This document shows, piece after piece, positions 1 through 10,013 of a stretch of DNA of 64,000 bases (positions are counted from its first letter, which is position 1; each line of letters starts with the position of its first letter). The stretch is from contig JAPPUL010000088.1 of the NCBI GenBank assembly GCA_026874595.1, positions 60,001 through 124,000 on the forward strand, written 5' to 3'. The notes under the pieces were generated by a model that searched no databases, was not told the DNA's origin, and saw only the letters and a list, made by a program, of their open reading frames with translations. Made by a program: the position numbers and the translations under genes. Source of the DNA: Sipunculus nudus. Lineage: Eukaryota; Annelida; Sipuncula; Golfingiida; Sipunculidae.

Positions 1-961
1 TAATAAGATTATAAGCCTTATCAAAAGGTAAAGCTAAGGAGAAACCAGAGGCTTTCTCATGTCCGCCGCCGCCAAACTGTTTAGCAATTGTATTAACTTT
101 AATGTTTGAGGATTTAGACCTAAGGCTAACTTTAATCTCGTTGCTATTTTTTTCTTTCATAAAGATGCTTAAGATGTTCCCTTTAAGACTTGAGCCTAGC
201 TTAACTAAGTTATTGGCATCATTCTCAGATGCCTCACACTCAAGCAAAAAAGATCTTTTAAGATAGGAAAGAATTAACTTACCATCATAAAATGTTTCAA
301 GACTTCTTCCAACACAAGCCATTAATTTAAGATAAGATAGATTAAAGTTCTCAAAAAGACTTTCATATACGGCATTAGTATCAATATCAAATGATTGTAA
401 AATGCTGCTAACATATTTATGAGTTTTAGGGCTTGTTAAGCTATATCTAAAAGAACCGGTATCAAATACTATCCCAGCATATAAAGAACAGGCTATATCC
501 TCAGAAAGGCAGATATTATTGAAATGCAAAAATTCATAAACAAGCTCAGCAGTAGAAGAAAAAGAGCTATCCACAATATTGACATGTCCGAAGGAGTCGT
601 TGTCAATATGGTGGTCTAAATTTATAATAGTTTTGGCCTTATTAACTAGGTCAAGATAAAGGCCGACTCTTGCCTTGCTCCCAATATCAGTGGTTATAAC
701 AATGTCATAGGTCAAAGAAGATACTTTTTCTTTCGTTGGATAAATAAACAAGCTTTTATCGGGCACCGCATATTTATTCACATAACACAATTTCTCCTGA
801 AGACCAATAACAGCATTAATACCTAAGTTCAAAAAGGTCTTAGCAAGAGCATAACTACTCGAAAGAGCATCAGGGTCAGGGTTTATATGCGGTATAACGA
901 TAATCGATTTAGCGTCCTTTATAAGCTTATAAATCAGAGTATATTCTTTATGATACTGCAT
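1..961 (-). CDS. DHH/DHHA1 phosphoesterase, NrnA-like (partial)
   Basis: Predicted Mn-dependent phosphoesterase of the NrnA type (oligoribonuclease / pAp phosphatase), cytoplasmic. I translated the minus strand from an ATG at 961. The frame stays open to the left edge, so about 320 residues are visible and the C-terminus is cut off. Visible motifs are NPDPDALSS (first metal motif), TTDIGS, LDHH (the signature) and GGGGHEKASGF, the DHHA1 substrate-binding motif. The order and spacing fit NrnA rather than RecJ, which is much larger. GAGG lies about 8 bases upstream of the ATG. The family role is degradation of nanoRNA and of pAp. Substrate preference cannot be read from the sequence. Confidence 0.85.
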   Translation of the reverse strand, partial: MQYHKEYTLIYKLIKDAKSIIVIPHINPDPDALSSSYALAKTFLNLGINAVIGLQEKLCYVNKYAVPDKSLFIYPTKEKVSSLTYDIVITTDIGSKARVGLYLDLVNKAKTIINLDHHIDNDSFGHVNIVDSSFSSTAELVYEFLHFNNICLSEDIACSLYAGIVFDTGSFRYSLTSPKTHKYVSSILQSFDIDTNAVYESLFENFNLSYLKLMACVGRSLETFYDGKLILSYLKRSFLLECEASENDANNLVKLGSSLKGNILSIFMKEKNSNEIKVSLRSKSSNIKVNTIAKQFGGGGHEKASGFSLALPFDKAYNLI

Positions 962-1724
962 ATAAAACCTCAAACTCAAATCTAAACAAGTATTTTGCGA
1001 AGGCATTAATATAATAATATACAAACAACTAAAAATTAAGTAATATAGTTAAAAAAACTTAATCTATATACATCTATATACTAAAGGGGATAAATATAAC
1101 TTTCAAAAGCTTATAAAAAAAGGGCTAAAGAAGATTAATTATATATTTTAATGAACAATAATAATAAGCCGATATTCAACAGATAAAAATCTTTAGTAAA
1201 ATAGGTATGACAGACTTGACAAGAACGTTATAAGAAGTTACTTTTAATATAGGGAGCAAGGCAAGAGGGTCTAAAAAGGGTCTAAAAAGGGTCTAAAAAG
1301 GGTCTAAAAAGGGTCTAAAAAGGGTCTAAAAAGGGTCTAAAAAGGGTCTAAAAAGGGTCTAAAAAGGGTCTAAAAAGGGTCTAAAAAGGGTCTAAAAAGG
1401 GTCTAAAAAGAGCCTAAAAAGGGTCTAAAAAGAGCCTAAAAATTCAATAAAGAGTATAAAGAGTATAAAAAGCGGTGTATCAAACGAAAGTATCTATTAA
1501 ATAAATCTTCTAATGCTGAGACTACAAGTGTTTTATGGGGTTTGTGGGCGTAAAATATATTATAAAAATATATTATGAAAAATAAAAGGGACAAAAGAGT
1601 AGGTCAAAAGAGTAGGTCTATAAAAATATAGTATGCTTGTTTTATATTGGCTAATAACAAACATATAAACATATATATATATAAAACATATAGCTAAAAA
1701 AAAAGAAATGTAATGAGGGAAATA
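962..1724. other. 763-bp intergenic region with an 11-bp repeat array
   Basis: This lies between the divergent DHH phosphoesterase and long greA genes. Apart from the tandem array at 1267-1442 it holds only AT-rich sequence with scattered short direct repeats, for example two copies of AAAAGAGTAGGTC near 1600. I see no convincing ORF, tRNA or structured RNA. Promoters for the two divergent genes must lie here, but no clear -35/-10 pair stands out. Confidence 0.6.
1267..1442. repeat. Tandem array, 16 x 11 bp (GGGTCTAAAAA)
   Basis: Sixteen contiguous 11-bp units start at 1267. The first thirteen are perfect GGGTCTAAAAA. Units 14 and 16 are the variant GAGCCTAAAAA, and unit 15 is again perfect. 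The unit combines a G-run and an A5 tract spaced at about one helical turn. The array is non-coding and lies about 280 bp before greA. Confidence 0.97.
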
Positions 1725-4556
1725 ATGCCAGAAGTAGTTGCAGAGGAAGGTAATATACCATCCATAAAAAAAGAGCTTGAAAACAATGAGCTTGAAAATA
1801 ATGAGGAATTATTAGAAGAGCATGCATTGCTGAAGGAGGTTTATGAGAAACTGACTGAGGAGAAATGGACCCGAACTACAATAAGTAATTATAATAAGAG
1901 TAATTTTGAAGAACTTGACAAATTGATAGAAGAAGCGGGCAAAGAGGGGATTAGTGAAAGTCTACGTAATTTATGTGTAAAACATGTAGAAAACTCTCCA
2001 AAGAGTATAATGGGCTTATACATAGCAGGGATACTAACATACGAGCAAGAGATAATAGACGACAATTATATATACCAAATAATAAGCTTATTCAAGGAAG
2101 GAAGTAAATGGCAAGTAGTAGAGTATTTAGCAGAGAAGGCGCTATATTACGGAGAGAATAAATTTGCACTAAAAATGCTTGAAGAAGCCTATGAGAAGAC
2201 AGATAATAAAGAAGGTCTTCTGGGTGTTTGGAAGCGGATAACGAAGGTAGATTATGAGAGTGGAGACACGCCTTACAAGCTTGGAGATTATTATGAAAAC
2301 GAAGTAGGGGAGGGAGCAGGTGAGGATGAGAGAGAAGGGCAAAGCATCTTTTATTATAAGATGGCATTAAAGCGTTATTCCAAAAGTGTAAAATCGCCAT
2401 TAAAGACGATAGAAGAAATATGGATGGGCTTGCTTAGCAAGATAGAAGATGACTTGGATTATTTTATAGACATACAGGCTGAACTAGTAAAGACCTTTCC
2501 AGACAAGACATATGAGCTACTAGGTTTATTGTTAATTCCCTATCTAGAGCGGAATGATTATGATAGTGCAATACTGATCTTGAAAAAAATGCTATTATGT
2601 AAGCCCCAAGATAGAGAACTGCGTGAACGGCTTATAGAGGTGCTCAGTTTGAAGTACGCAGAGCATAATCAGCTTGACAATTATCTTGAGCGCTCAGGAA
2701 TAAAAGATTTTAGTACAAATCTAAAAGAATCGCTTGAAACTTTCCAAAAGTATATAGTATTTGACGAAGGGTGCTATGTACACCATCGTAGTTGGGGGAT
2801 AGGAGTAATAAAGGAGTGCCGAGAGGATTATCTAATAATAGATTTTCATGGCAAGCAAAACCATAAGATGTCATTAAAAATAGTCTTAACATCGTTAAAG
2901 AGCATAGGAGATGATCATCTTTGGATAAGAAAACAAAGTGGAGTAGAAGAGTTTGCAAAGATGGATGGAGAGAGCATAAAAAATACACTTATAGTGATAT
3001 TGAAAAGTTATAATAATATAATAACGATGAAAGAGATAAAAAGAGAGATGTTGGATATAATACCGGCAAGCAGCTGGACAAAGTGGTGGAACAAGGCAAA
3101 GCAGGTAATGAAGACAAGCTCGTTGTTTGGGAACTCATTATATAAAAGAGATTTATATTTTTTACGAGACAAGCCTTTGTCGTTTGAAGAAGAGAATTAT
3201 AGTAACTTTGAAAGTGATAATACGTTAGATGGCAAGATAGCAATAATGTTGGATTATTTAAAACATAGTAGCGAAGTAAATACAGAAGCCTTTCAACAGA
3301 TGATAAACTATTTTGTAGAGGTAGCAAATAACAAGCTGACAATAGATGACAAGAACATAAAGAGTTTCTTGTTGCTTAGAAAAATAAAGAAAGACAATCC
3401 AAGCATAGCATTTGAATTAAAACTAAACCCCTATGAGGTCTTATCTTCTAAAAGAGATTTGATAAATTCGTTTAGTACACTAGGAGATAGTATATTTAAA
3501 AAAGACATAATAGATATAATAAAGAAGAATGATCCGGAATGGGAAGTAGTATTACTTGAGCTTTTGAAGGATGGAAATATAACAAAGAGTTATGGATTAA
3601 TAATTGAGCAATTAGTAAAAGCAGAGAAGTACGATGTTTTGGAAGATGGGATAAATTATATAATAGATAGATATAGAAATAACGTAGAGAATTACTTCTG
3701 GTTATGTAAGATACTACTTACAGATGTTGAATTGATGGAGAGGCTTAGTATAGAGCGGGGTAAATTGGTATTTAATTTGTTTCATTGTCTTGATATAATA
3801 AGCCGTGCGGTTATGGCTAAGAAGGTGGGAGTAAATAAACTAAGCCGCAAGCTCTTTAATCAAGTAGTAGATTTTCTTGTAAAAGATAATGTGTTTAAAG
3901 AGGCCCTAAATATAAAAGGGTTAATAAACGAATCTGATGGAAGAAAGATAATAGCAATTATAAATGGGATATCGCTTCTTGACGATAAAAACAAAGCTTA
4001 CCTGTCAACAAACATATTTGAAACCTTTCCGTCCTTACTTGATGACTTATCACGCTCAACCCGCAGTATACATGATTTTCTTGTAACAAAAGAAAGTTTT
4101 GATAAAAAGCAAAAAGAATTGCAACATATAGTAAATGTAGAGATACCAAATAATAGCAAAGCAATAGGAATAGCAAAAGAGCTTGGCGACTTAAGGGAGA
4201 ATGTAGATTATACAGCAGCACTTGAACATCAAAAGCACTTACAAGAGATGTATTCTAGGTTAACAGAAGACCTTAGCAAGGTTAAGATACTGCGACGAGA
4301 AAATGTAAAGACGTTTGTAGTATCGCCTGGAACGCGAGTTGTACTTACAAACTTGGATAGCAATGAAAAAGAAGAATATGTTGTTTTAGGGGAATGGGAA
4401 TCAGATTTGGAGAAGGGTATAATATCTTATAAGTCGCCTTTTGGACAAGCTTTGCTAGGTAATAATAAAAGTGAGGAGTTTGTATTTGAGTATGCAGGTG
4501 CTGAGAAGCGGTATAGAGTTGAAGACATAGAGCTTGCAAAGCAGATAACAGCTTAG
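1725..4556 (+). CDS. greA: Long-form transcript cleavage factor GreA
   Basis: Transcript cleavage factor that rescues backtracked RNA polymerase. The last ~160 residues are a GreA domain: the coiled-coil tip ELGDLRENVDYTAALE carries the acidic D and E that coordinate the catalytic Mg in the polymerase secondary channel, followed by the FKBP-like C-terminal domain. About 780 residues precede it, helical and TPR/HEAT-like, with an SH3-like stretch around YVHHRSWGIGVI near residue 350. Ordinary GreA is ~160 residues; long forms are known from spirochaetes and chlamydiae. ATG 1725 is preferred to ATG 1713 because GAGGGA (1715-1720) is well spaced for it. Monocistronic, convergent with the next gene. 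Confidence 0.9.
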   Translation: MPEVVAEEGNIPSIKKELENNELENNEELLEEHALLKEVYEKLTEEKWTRTTISNYNKSNFEELDKLIEEAGKEGISESLRNLCVKHVENSPKSIMGLYIAGILTYEQEIIDDNYIYQIISLFKEGSKWQVVEYLAEKALYYGENKFALKMLEEAYEKTDNKEGLLGVWKRITKVDYESGDTPYKLGDYYENEVGEGAGEDEREGQSIFYYKMALKRYSKSVKSPLKTIEEIWMGLLSKIEDDLDYFIDIQAELVKTFPDKTYELLGLLLIPYLERNDYDSAILILKKMLLCKPQDRELRERLIEVLSLKYAEHNQLDNYLERSGIKDFSTNLKESLETFQKYIVFDEGCYVHHRSWGIGVIKECREDYLIIDFHGKQNHKMSLKIVLTSLKSIGDDHLWIRKQSGVEEFAKMDGESIKNTLIVILKSYNNIITMKEIKREMLDIIPASSWTKWWNKAKQVMKTSSLFGNSLYKRDLYFLRDKPLSFEEENYSNFESDNTLDGKIAIMLDYLKHSSEVNTEAFQQMINYFVEVANNKLTIDDKNIKSFLLLRKIKKDNPSIAFELKLNPYEVLSSKRDLINSFSTLGDSIFKKDIIDIIKKNDPEWEVVLLELLKDGNITKSYGLIIEQLVKAEKYDVLEDGINYIIDRYRNNVENYFWLCKILLTDVELMERLSIERGKLVFNLFHCLDIISRAVMAKKVGVNKLSRKLFNQVVDFLVKDNVFKEALNIKGLINESDGRKIIAIINGISLLDDKNKAYLSTNIFETFPSLLDDLSRSTRSIHDFLVTKESFDKKQKELQHIVNVEIPNNSKAIGIAKELGDLRENVDYTAALEHQKHLQEMYSRLTEDLSKVKILRRENVKTFVVSPGTRVVLTNLDSNEKEEYVVLGEWESDLEKGIISYKSPFGQALLGNNKSEEFVFEYAGAEKRYRVEDIELAKQITA

Positions 4557-4586
4557 CTTTTTAGCTTTCTCAATTCATATCGTATA

Positions 4587-5723
4587 TTATTGTATAAGTT
4601 GTATTAGATTTATGTTAGCTTGAAAGCTACCAAGGGTGTTTCTGTCTATATCCTTAAGCGAGCCTTTAATTTGAGCATTGTTTATAGGCCCCGTAATCTT
4701 GCCTTTTAATAGTATAAATTGACTTTGAGCGGTGTTTTCATGTATACTGCGAGCAAACCCTACAAAAGATCTATTAGTTATAATCCCGTCTTTAGGGTTT
4801 ATGGTAAAATGTATATTAGAATATATTTCAAGTCTTTCATTATCATTTGAAACATTGTCAGTTATTTTCATGCTTAGATGAAATCTGTTTGAGACTTTGT
4901 TTCCTTTACTGTATAAGGTAGGGTTTGAGTTTTTTTGTTGCTTTACGCTATCATTTTCTATAGTAAATGAGGATTTATTATCATGGGTGTAAATAGTACT
5001 TATAGTATTTAGATTAAAGTCATTTATAGAGTTTTTGTAATTAATATTTAAAGACACGTTACTTTCTTTTTTAATAGGATATATATGCAATCCTTTTAGA
5101 TATTTATAAGGCAATTCCCCCTTGTTAATAGTTCTTGACCATTTTAAAAGAACCATAGGGTCGCTATCTTTTTTCCAACCTGCAATCTCATCATAAGCAT
5201 CGTTTAATATCATACGGTTTAGCATAACTTTGTGCCTCTGACTTGTATTTTTCGTTGCTTCATATTCTTCAATAAGAGATATCGTATAGTCTGATATTTT
5301 GGTAGAATCTAATATATCACTTTTTGAGAACAAGTTGTTTTCTGCAATAATTTTATTTAAAGCTTGTACAAGCATCTCCTTTAAAGTATTAAGTTCTTTT
5401 GTGTCATTCTCATTATTATTAGCGGGTTTATAATTATTCAAGTAAGTTATGGTACTTTGGGAAAGGGAAGAGGCTATTAGTTTAGATAGAGGTATTTGGG
5501 GCCTTAATAATCTTAGAGTTAGAGTTTTGGGGTCTTTAATATCTTCTTTAATTAAGAAATGGTTTTTAATGGATGGAGCATATAAGATAGATTTATCATT
5601 CTCAGACGGACTTGGTATAGTGTAATAATCAAGTGCACTAAGGCTCTCATACGTAAAGAATAAAGCAAGTAATAATATCAGAAATATTAAAATAGAACCA
5701 AAGCTCTTTTTATATGTAAACAT
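4587..5723 (-). CDS. Hypothetical membrane-anchored or secreted protein
   Basis: 378 residues, family not recognised. The N-terminus has two lysines and then a strongly hydrophobic stretch (residues ~9-31: IL, FLILLLALFF) ending in LSALDYY, so it is a signal peptide or a single anchor. The rest is hydrophilic and rich in N, S, K and I. The C-terminal half (ISTIYTHDNKSSFTIEND and following) looks like beta strands. No cysteine lipobox and no catalytic motif is visible. There is no Shine-Dalgarno motif before ATG 5723. It is the second of two minus-strand envelope genes here and is convergent with greA, 30 bp away. Confidence 0.65.
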   Translation of the reverse strand: MFTYKKSFGSILIFLILLLALFFTYESLSALDYYTIPSPSENDKSILYAPSIKNHFLIKEDIKDPKTLTLRLLRPQIPLSKLIASSLSQSTITYLNNYKPANNNENDTKELNTLKEMLVQALNKIIAENNLFSKSDILDSTKISDYTISLIEEYEATKNTSQRHKVMLNRMILNDAYDEIAGWKKDSDPMVLLKWSRTINKGELPYKYLKGLHIYPIKKESNVSLNINYKNSINDFNLNTISTIYTHDNKSSFTIENDSVKQQKNSNPTLYSKGNKVSNRFHLSMKITDNVSNDNERLEIYSNIHFTINPKDGIITNRSFVGFARSIHENTAQSQFILLKGKITGPINNAQIKGSLKDIDRNTLGSFQANINLIQLIQ

Positions 5724-5770
5724 ATATATAGTTTTCGTTTTATATTAAAGATATCTTAACTATAAGGTGC

Positions 5771-5810
5771 TTTGTTTTTGGTTTTGTTTTTGGTTTTGTT
5801 TTTGGTTTTG
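5771..5810. repeat. Tandem repeat, 3.3 x 12 bp (TTTGTTTTTGGT)
   Basis: Three perfect 12-bp units plus 4 bases lie between the two minus-strand envelope genes. On the coding strand this is an A-rich run with CC pairs. No function is evident. Confidence 0.9.
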
Positions 5811-5848
5811 TAATGTAGAATTGTATATTACTATACTTTTAGGTTATT

Positions 5849-8332
5849 CTAGCTATTATTTCCCTTGTCAGTTTTATCAGTTTTATCTTTTGTAAGAAAA
5901 TGTTTAACACTAGCTTTATCGCTTGTCCTGGTATTTATAATTATGAACCGAACTAACTTAAGAGCCTCTTTATCATCTGTAGTAATAGCTTTAATAAAAG
6001 CAAGTAAGAACTCTTTATTTTGCTTTTGCCGAGCATAAGCCCGACTTACAATGTATTCAATAAACCTTTTGTTAATGCTTTTGATATTGTTAATCATGGT
6101 GATAGTGAATATGATAGCAAGTTTTTCGTTATGGTCTCGGGTACGCAAATATATTTTTTCTAATCTATCTATAGGTCGCATTGAATTAATATAAACAAGA
6201 GCTTTCAAAGCAGCAATTCTAAGATTCTTATCAGTTGAAGAAAGAAACGATATAACAAGAGATATAGGAGCATTATTCTTTGTTTTGCCTAATGCCAAAA
6301 GGGCATGTACTTTAAGGGGATTACTAGCTTGCTTAGAAGTCAAAATATTAATAAAGAGCTTTAGTCCCTGTTCAAGTTTAAGCTTAGATATAGTTTTAAT
6401 TATGGCAACCTGTATTTTAAATGATTTAGTTTCTCCAAGTATTTCAAATAAGAAGTTAAAGTTTTGGTCAAAATCCTTTATAAAGTGCGGAACTGTATAA
6501 ATGGCCTCAGCAATTAGTATAGAATCAGTTTGTGTAAAAATGGTATCGAGGTCTCTTTTGCTTGCAAAGGCGGTTAAAATGTTTCTAAATTGAGGGAACT
6601 TATTATAAGAATAAGCTGGTTTTTCAGAAGTAAGATACTGTGAATAAAAAGCTTTAAGGCTAGAAAAGATTGTTTCTTTGTGCTTGTTTAGATTATCAAG
6701 TTTCATAATCCCGTTAACAGTAATAATCTTTTGTTCTTGGTTGTAGTCGTCATTAAATAGAATATCAAGAAAGAAGGAGTCAAAAAGCCCGATATGAAAT
6801 AAAGTCTTTATAGCATTAGAGACTATACTTGAATGGGGTATATTATTTTTATTATTCTTGCTATTCTTGGCTAACTTTGTTGGTCTAGAGTCTATTGTTT
6901 TTCCTTTTTTGTTTTTATTAGCTTTAATCTTTTTATGTTGAAGAATCGAGCGATTAATAAGGTCTTTAATATGCGGGATAGAGTCATATACTCTCCATTT
7001 AGCAAGGAGTTCCATGGTACGGATTTGTAATTCAGAAGGTGTAGATAGTTTTAGAATAGGAAACAAAGCTTGTGCAATACTTGGTTTTCCGATATCATAT
7101 ATGACATTAAAAGCAGCGTTACTAAGGAGTTTGTTGTCGCTATAAAGAGAGTTAATGACGAAAGAAGGTATAGTCTTCGGATTAATATACTTAACAGAGT
7201 ATATCTTGTAAAGAGTAACCAAGGGGCTATGTTTTTTGTTACTAGATTTAATAATCCATTCAAAAATGGCATTATATTGTTTAGCTTTCAATAAAGTCCA
7301 AATTAAAGCAATCTTGAAGTGAGAGGAAAAGCCATCGCTATATAGCCTATTAAAGAACCTGTCATCAATGGTTTTATAATGCAAAGGGAAATTAATAAGA
7401 GCAAGTTCTTGCAAGTAAGGATTTTCGTTGTTTATGAAATTAATCTTAAAGCCGTCGAAATGAGAATAATAGAATTTATTAAGAGACCAAAGAGCAATTA
7501 TGTGGATGACATTGTGCAGCGGGAATTTATTATTTTTTAGTATATTAACAAGGAAAGGGATTTTGTCGACATCATTTTTATACCCAACAAGCCAAACAGC
7601 CCAAAAAGCGGTTAAAGGAGGCATTTTCTTGTTATAGAAGTTTGCTAAGATTAAGTCATAAATATTGGATTCAAAAATAAACTCAAGAGGGAACTTGGTA
7701 TAGAACGTATTTCTTTTGCCCTGAAGAGAACGTTTTTGTAAGAAGTCCTTATATTGTTTTTCAAGACCCATTTGCTTAATAATGATCAAAGGGTTTTCCA
7801 AGAACCATTTATCAAGATGCGCATAAAAAGGTATAGAGACATCATTATAAAGAGCAAACCCTCTAAAGAAGTCAAACAATATAAGGCCCTGCTGTCTAAT
7901 ATTCTTAACAATGCTACGATGTTCTTTTTGAGTAAGGGTTTTTAAAGAGTTCTTTTTTGGGTTTTCTTTTTGTAAAGAGTTCTTTTTTTGCAAACGTTTA
8001 AGTAACTGAGGATTATTATTTATTTTATTAGACGAGTCTTTGTTAGACGAGTCTTTGTTATGTTTTTTTGGGACAAAATCTTGTTGAAATAAAGCAGCTC
8101 TAATAGCAATAAAGATGGATTTATGCGACTGAGCGTTACTAATAATAAACTTAATAATCCTTTGTTTCTGAGTAAGGCTAGCCCTATAAAAGGAGTCATC
8201 AAGAGCCTTAATATTATTGATTTGTATATCTTGTGGAGTCTTCTTTTTCTTAATATGCTTCTGAGCAGAACAAGAGAAGAGAAAGATAGTGATAAAAAGA
8301 GTTAAAATTAAAGGAGTAGATTTTGTTGACAT
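5849..8332 (-). CDS. Large HEAT-repeat lipoprotein
   Basis: About 827 residues. The frame extends further upstream, but translation from the ATG at 8332 gives a classic lipoprotein signal: MSTKSTPLILTLFITIFLF followed by the lipobox LFSC, so the mature protein would begin at Cys21. Starting further up would add a Phe-rich tail encoded by the purine repeat before ffh. The body is alpha-helical with recurring HEAT-like units (for example KVHALLALGKTKNNAPI and LRIAALKALVYIN), suggesting a scaffold facing the periplasm. In-frame micro-duplications are visible (KDSSN twice, KTD twice near the C-terminus). No enzyme motif was seen. It is divergent from ffh. Confidence 0.75.
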   Translation of the reverse strand: MSTKSTPLILTLFITIFLFSCSAQKHIKKKKTPQDIQINNIKALDDSFYRASLTQKQRIIKFIISNAQSHKSIFIAIRAALFQQDFVPKKHNKDSSNKDSSNKINNNPQLLKRLQKKNSLQKENPKKNSLKTLTQKEHRSIVKNIRQQGLILFDFFRGFALYNDVSIPFYAHLDKWFLENPLIIIKQMGLEKQYKDFLQKRSLQGKRNTFYTKFPLEFIFESNIYDLILANFYNKKMPPLTAFWAVWLVGYKNDVDKIPFLVNILKNNKFPLHNVIHIIALWSLNKFYYSHFDGFKINFINNENPYLQELALINFPLHYKTIDDRFFNRLYSDGFSSHFKIALIWTLLKAKQYNAIFEWIIKSSNKKHSPLVTLYKIYSVKYINPKTIPSFVINSLYSDNKLLSNAAFNVIYDIGKPSIAQALFPILKLSTPSELQIRTMELLAKWRVYDSIPHIKDLINRSILQHKKIKANKNKKGKTIDSRPTKLAKNSKNNKNNIPHSSIVSNAIKTLFHIGLFDSFFLDILFNDDYNQEQKIITVNGIMKLDNLNKHKETIFSSLKAFYSQYLTSEKPAYSYNKFPQFRNILTAFASKRDLDTIFTQTDSILIAEAIYTVPHFIKDFDQNFNFLFEILGETKSFKIQVAIIKTISKLKLEQGLKLFINILTSKQASNPLKVHALLALGKTKNNAPISLVISFLSSTDKNLRIAALKALVYINSMRPIDRLEKIYLRTRDHNEKLAIIFTITMINNIKSINKRFIEYIVSRAYARQKQNKEFLLAFIKAITTDDKEALKLVRFIIINTRTSDKASVKHFLTKDKTDKTDKGNNS

Positions 8333-8390
8333 AAACATCATAAAAGTAACTACAGAAGGAACACTTAAAAAAATGCACAAAAGGGTTAGA

Positions 8391-8448
8391 AAAAGGCAAA
8401 AAAAGGCAAAAAAAAGGTAAAAAAAGGCAAAAAAAAAGGTAAAAAAAA
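8391..8448. repeat. Imperfect A-tract repeat (GGC/T + A7-9) before ffh
   Basis: Five imperfect units of AAGGC or AAGGT followed by 5-9 A residues end directly at the ffh start codon. Each unit carries an AAGG that could pair with 16S rRNA. The last lies 9-11 bases before the ATG and could serve as the Shine-Dalgarno site. Confidence 0.8.
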
Positions 8449-8450
8449 AG

Positions 8451-9773
8451 ATGCTAGAAGTAATAACGGAACGATTTAGTGGGATCCGCAAGAAACTTAG
8501 TATAAATAGCAAACTAAGCCAGACAAATATAAAAGAAGGCATACGAGAAGTAAAGCTTGCCCTGCTCGAAGCGGATGTAAATTACAAAGTGGTAAAGGAG
8601 TTTATAAGTAAAGTAGAAGAGGAGGCACTAGGGGACAAAGTATTAAAGAGCATAACCCCAACAGAACAATTCATAAAGATAGTGCACGACAAACTTCTTG
8701 CTGTAATGGGGGAAGGAGAAGGACTTAATCTTGGCAAAGGAGGAGGTCTTAGGGTAATAATGTTAGTAGGGCTTCAAGGGAGCGGCAAAACAACGAGCAT
8801 AAGCAAGCTATCAAAACATCTAAAGGGAGAGTATAAAGTACTAGTAAGCTCCCTAGATACATACCGTCCAGGCGCAATGGAACAATTAAAGGTACTAAGC
8901 GAGGGAGTAGGAGTAAAATATTATGATGTAATAGGCAAAGGTTTTGAGGCAGAAAGGATATGTAAAGATAGTGTAAGCTACGCAAAGGAAGAAGGTTATC
9001 ATATATTGCTATTAGACACAGCAGGCCGTTTATCAATAGACGAAGTGAAGATGGAAGAGCTAGTAAAGATAAAGGAAGAAAGCCAAGCGGAAGAGATACT
9101 GTTCGTATCTGATGCGATGTCGGGCCAAAGCGTGGTAGAAGTGGTAAAACGTTATGATAAAGAGCTTGGGCTAAGCGGGATAATACTAACAAAATTTGAC
9201 AGTGATGCGCGAGGAGGGGCAGCCTTATCGCTTAAGCACGTAACAGGCAAGAGTATAAAGTTTCTAGGGGTAGGCGAGAAGGCAGAAGATCTTGAAACAT
9301 TTCATGCAGAGCGGCTTGTCGGACGGATACTAGGGAAAGGAGACATAGTAAGCCTGGTAGAGAAGGTGGGCAACGCACTTGAGTCAGAAGAGGCTGATGA
9401 GCTTAGGAAGCGAGAAAAGAAGCTTAAAAAGAATAGATTTGATTTAGAAGAGCTTTTAATGCAGCTAAAGCAGTTAAAGAAGCTAGGTTCAATAGGTGGT
9501 CTTATGAAGCTGTTGCCATCTGGGCTTGGAGGAGGATTAAAGATGGAAGGTTTAGAAGAGAGATCTTTATTGCATAAGGAGGCAATATTGCTATCGATGA
9601 CAAAGCGGGAGCGAAGGGAAGTAAAACTTTTGAATGGTAGCAGACGCTTAAGAATAGCGCGAGGGAGCGGACGAAGCATCCAAGAGGTAAACGTACTAAT
9701 AAAACAATACGAAGCAATGCAAAAACATATAAAGAAGCTAAAAAAGCAAGGAATATCAAAACTCATAAAATAG
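8451..9773 (+). CDS. ffh: Signal recognition particle protein Ffh
   Basis: SRP54 GTPase that binds 4.5S RNA and delivers nascent membrane proteins to FtsY. 440 residues, the usual length. Domain order is N domain (1-95), G domain with P-loop GLQGSGKTT (~107-115), DTYRPGA, DTAGR and TKFDSDARGGAALS, then a methionine-rich M domain with the RNA-binding SRRLRIARGSGRS. It opens the conserved block ffh-rpsP-khpA-rimM-trmD-rplS-rnhB. ATG 8451 follows the A-tract repeat directly. The SRP RNA gene is not in the window. Confidence 0.97.
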   Translation: MLEVITERFSGIRKKLSINSKLSQTNIKEGIREVKLALLEADVNYKVVKEFISKVEEEALGDKVLKSITPTEQFIKIVHDKLLAVMGEGEGLNLGKGGGLRVIMLVGLQGSGKTTSISKLSKHLKGEYKVLVSSLDTYRPGAMEQLKVLSEGVGVKYYDVIGKGFEAERICKDSVSYAKEEGYHILLLDTAGRLSIDEVKMEELVKIKEESQAEEILFVSDAMSGQSVVEVVKRYDKELGLSGIILTKFDSDARGGAALSLKHVTGKSIKFLGVGEKAEDLETFHAERLVGRILGKGDIVSLVEKVGNALESEEADELRKREKKLKKNRFDLEELLMQLKQLKKLGSIGGLMKLLPSGLGGGLKMEGLEERSLLHKEAILLSMTKRERREVKLLNGSRRLRIARGSGRSIQEVNVLIKQYEAMQKHIKKLKKQGISKLIK

Positions 9774-9917
9774 ACATAGTTAATATATGTTAATAAATAA
9801 AAATAAGAGTAGTTTTTTAAAAAGGTATATATTATCTTTTGAATTTAAAGAGTAAAACGAGAGAGGAGTATAAAGAGATTATAACTATCAAATAAATAAG
9901 AATATAAAGTATTAAAA

Positions 9918-9969
9918 TAAGTGTATGCAATAAGTGTATGCAATAAGTGTATGCAACAAGTGTATGCAA
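9918..9969. repeat. Tandem repeat, 4 x 13 bp (TAAGTGTATGCAA)
   Basis: Four contiguous 13-bp units lie in the 240-bp gap between ffh and rpsP. The fourth begins with C instead of T. The gap is otherwise AT-rich without an ORF. Confidence 0.95.
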
Positions 9970-10013
9970 GATAAGTTAAATTAAATAAAAGATAAAAAGA
10001 GGCAAAGAAAGAG

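Noticed and set aside
1214-1235. TTGACA with TATAAG as a promoter before greA
   Set aside because: The boxes are only 7 bp apart.
1267-1442. Repeat array as a CRISPR
   Set aside because: Units are 11 bp and contiguous with no spacers, and no cas genes are present.
9302-9766. Minus-strand open frame of 154 codons within ffh
   Set aside because: Shadow of a well-supported essential gene, no recognisable protein.
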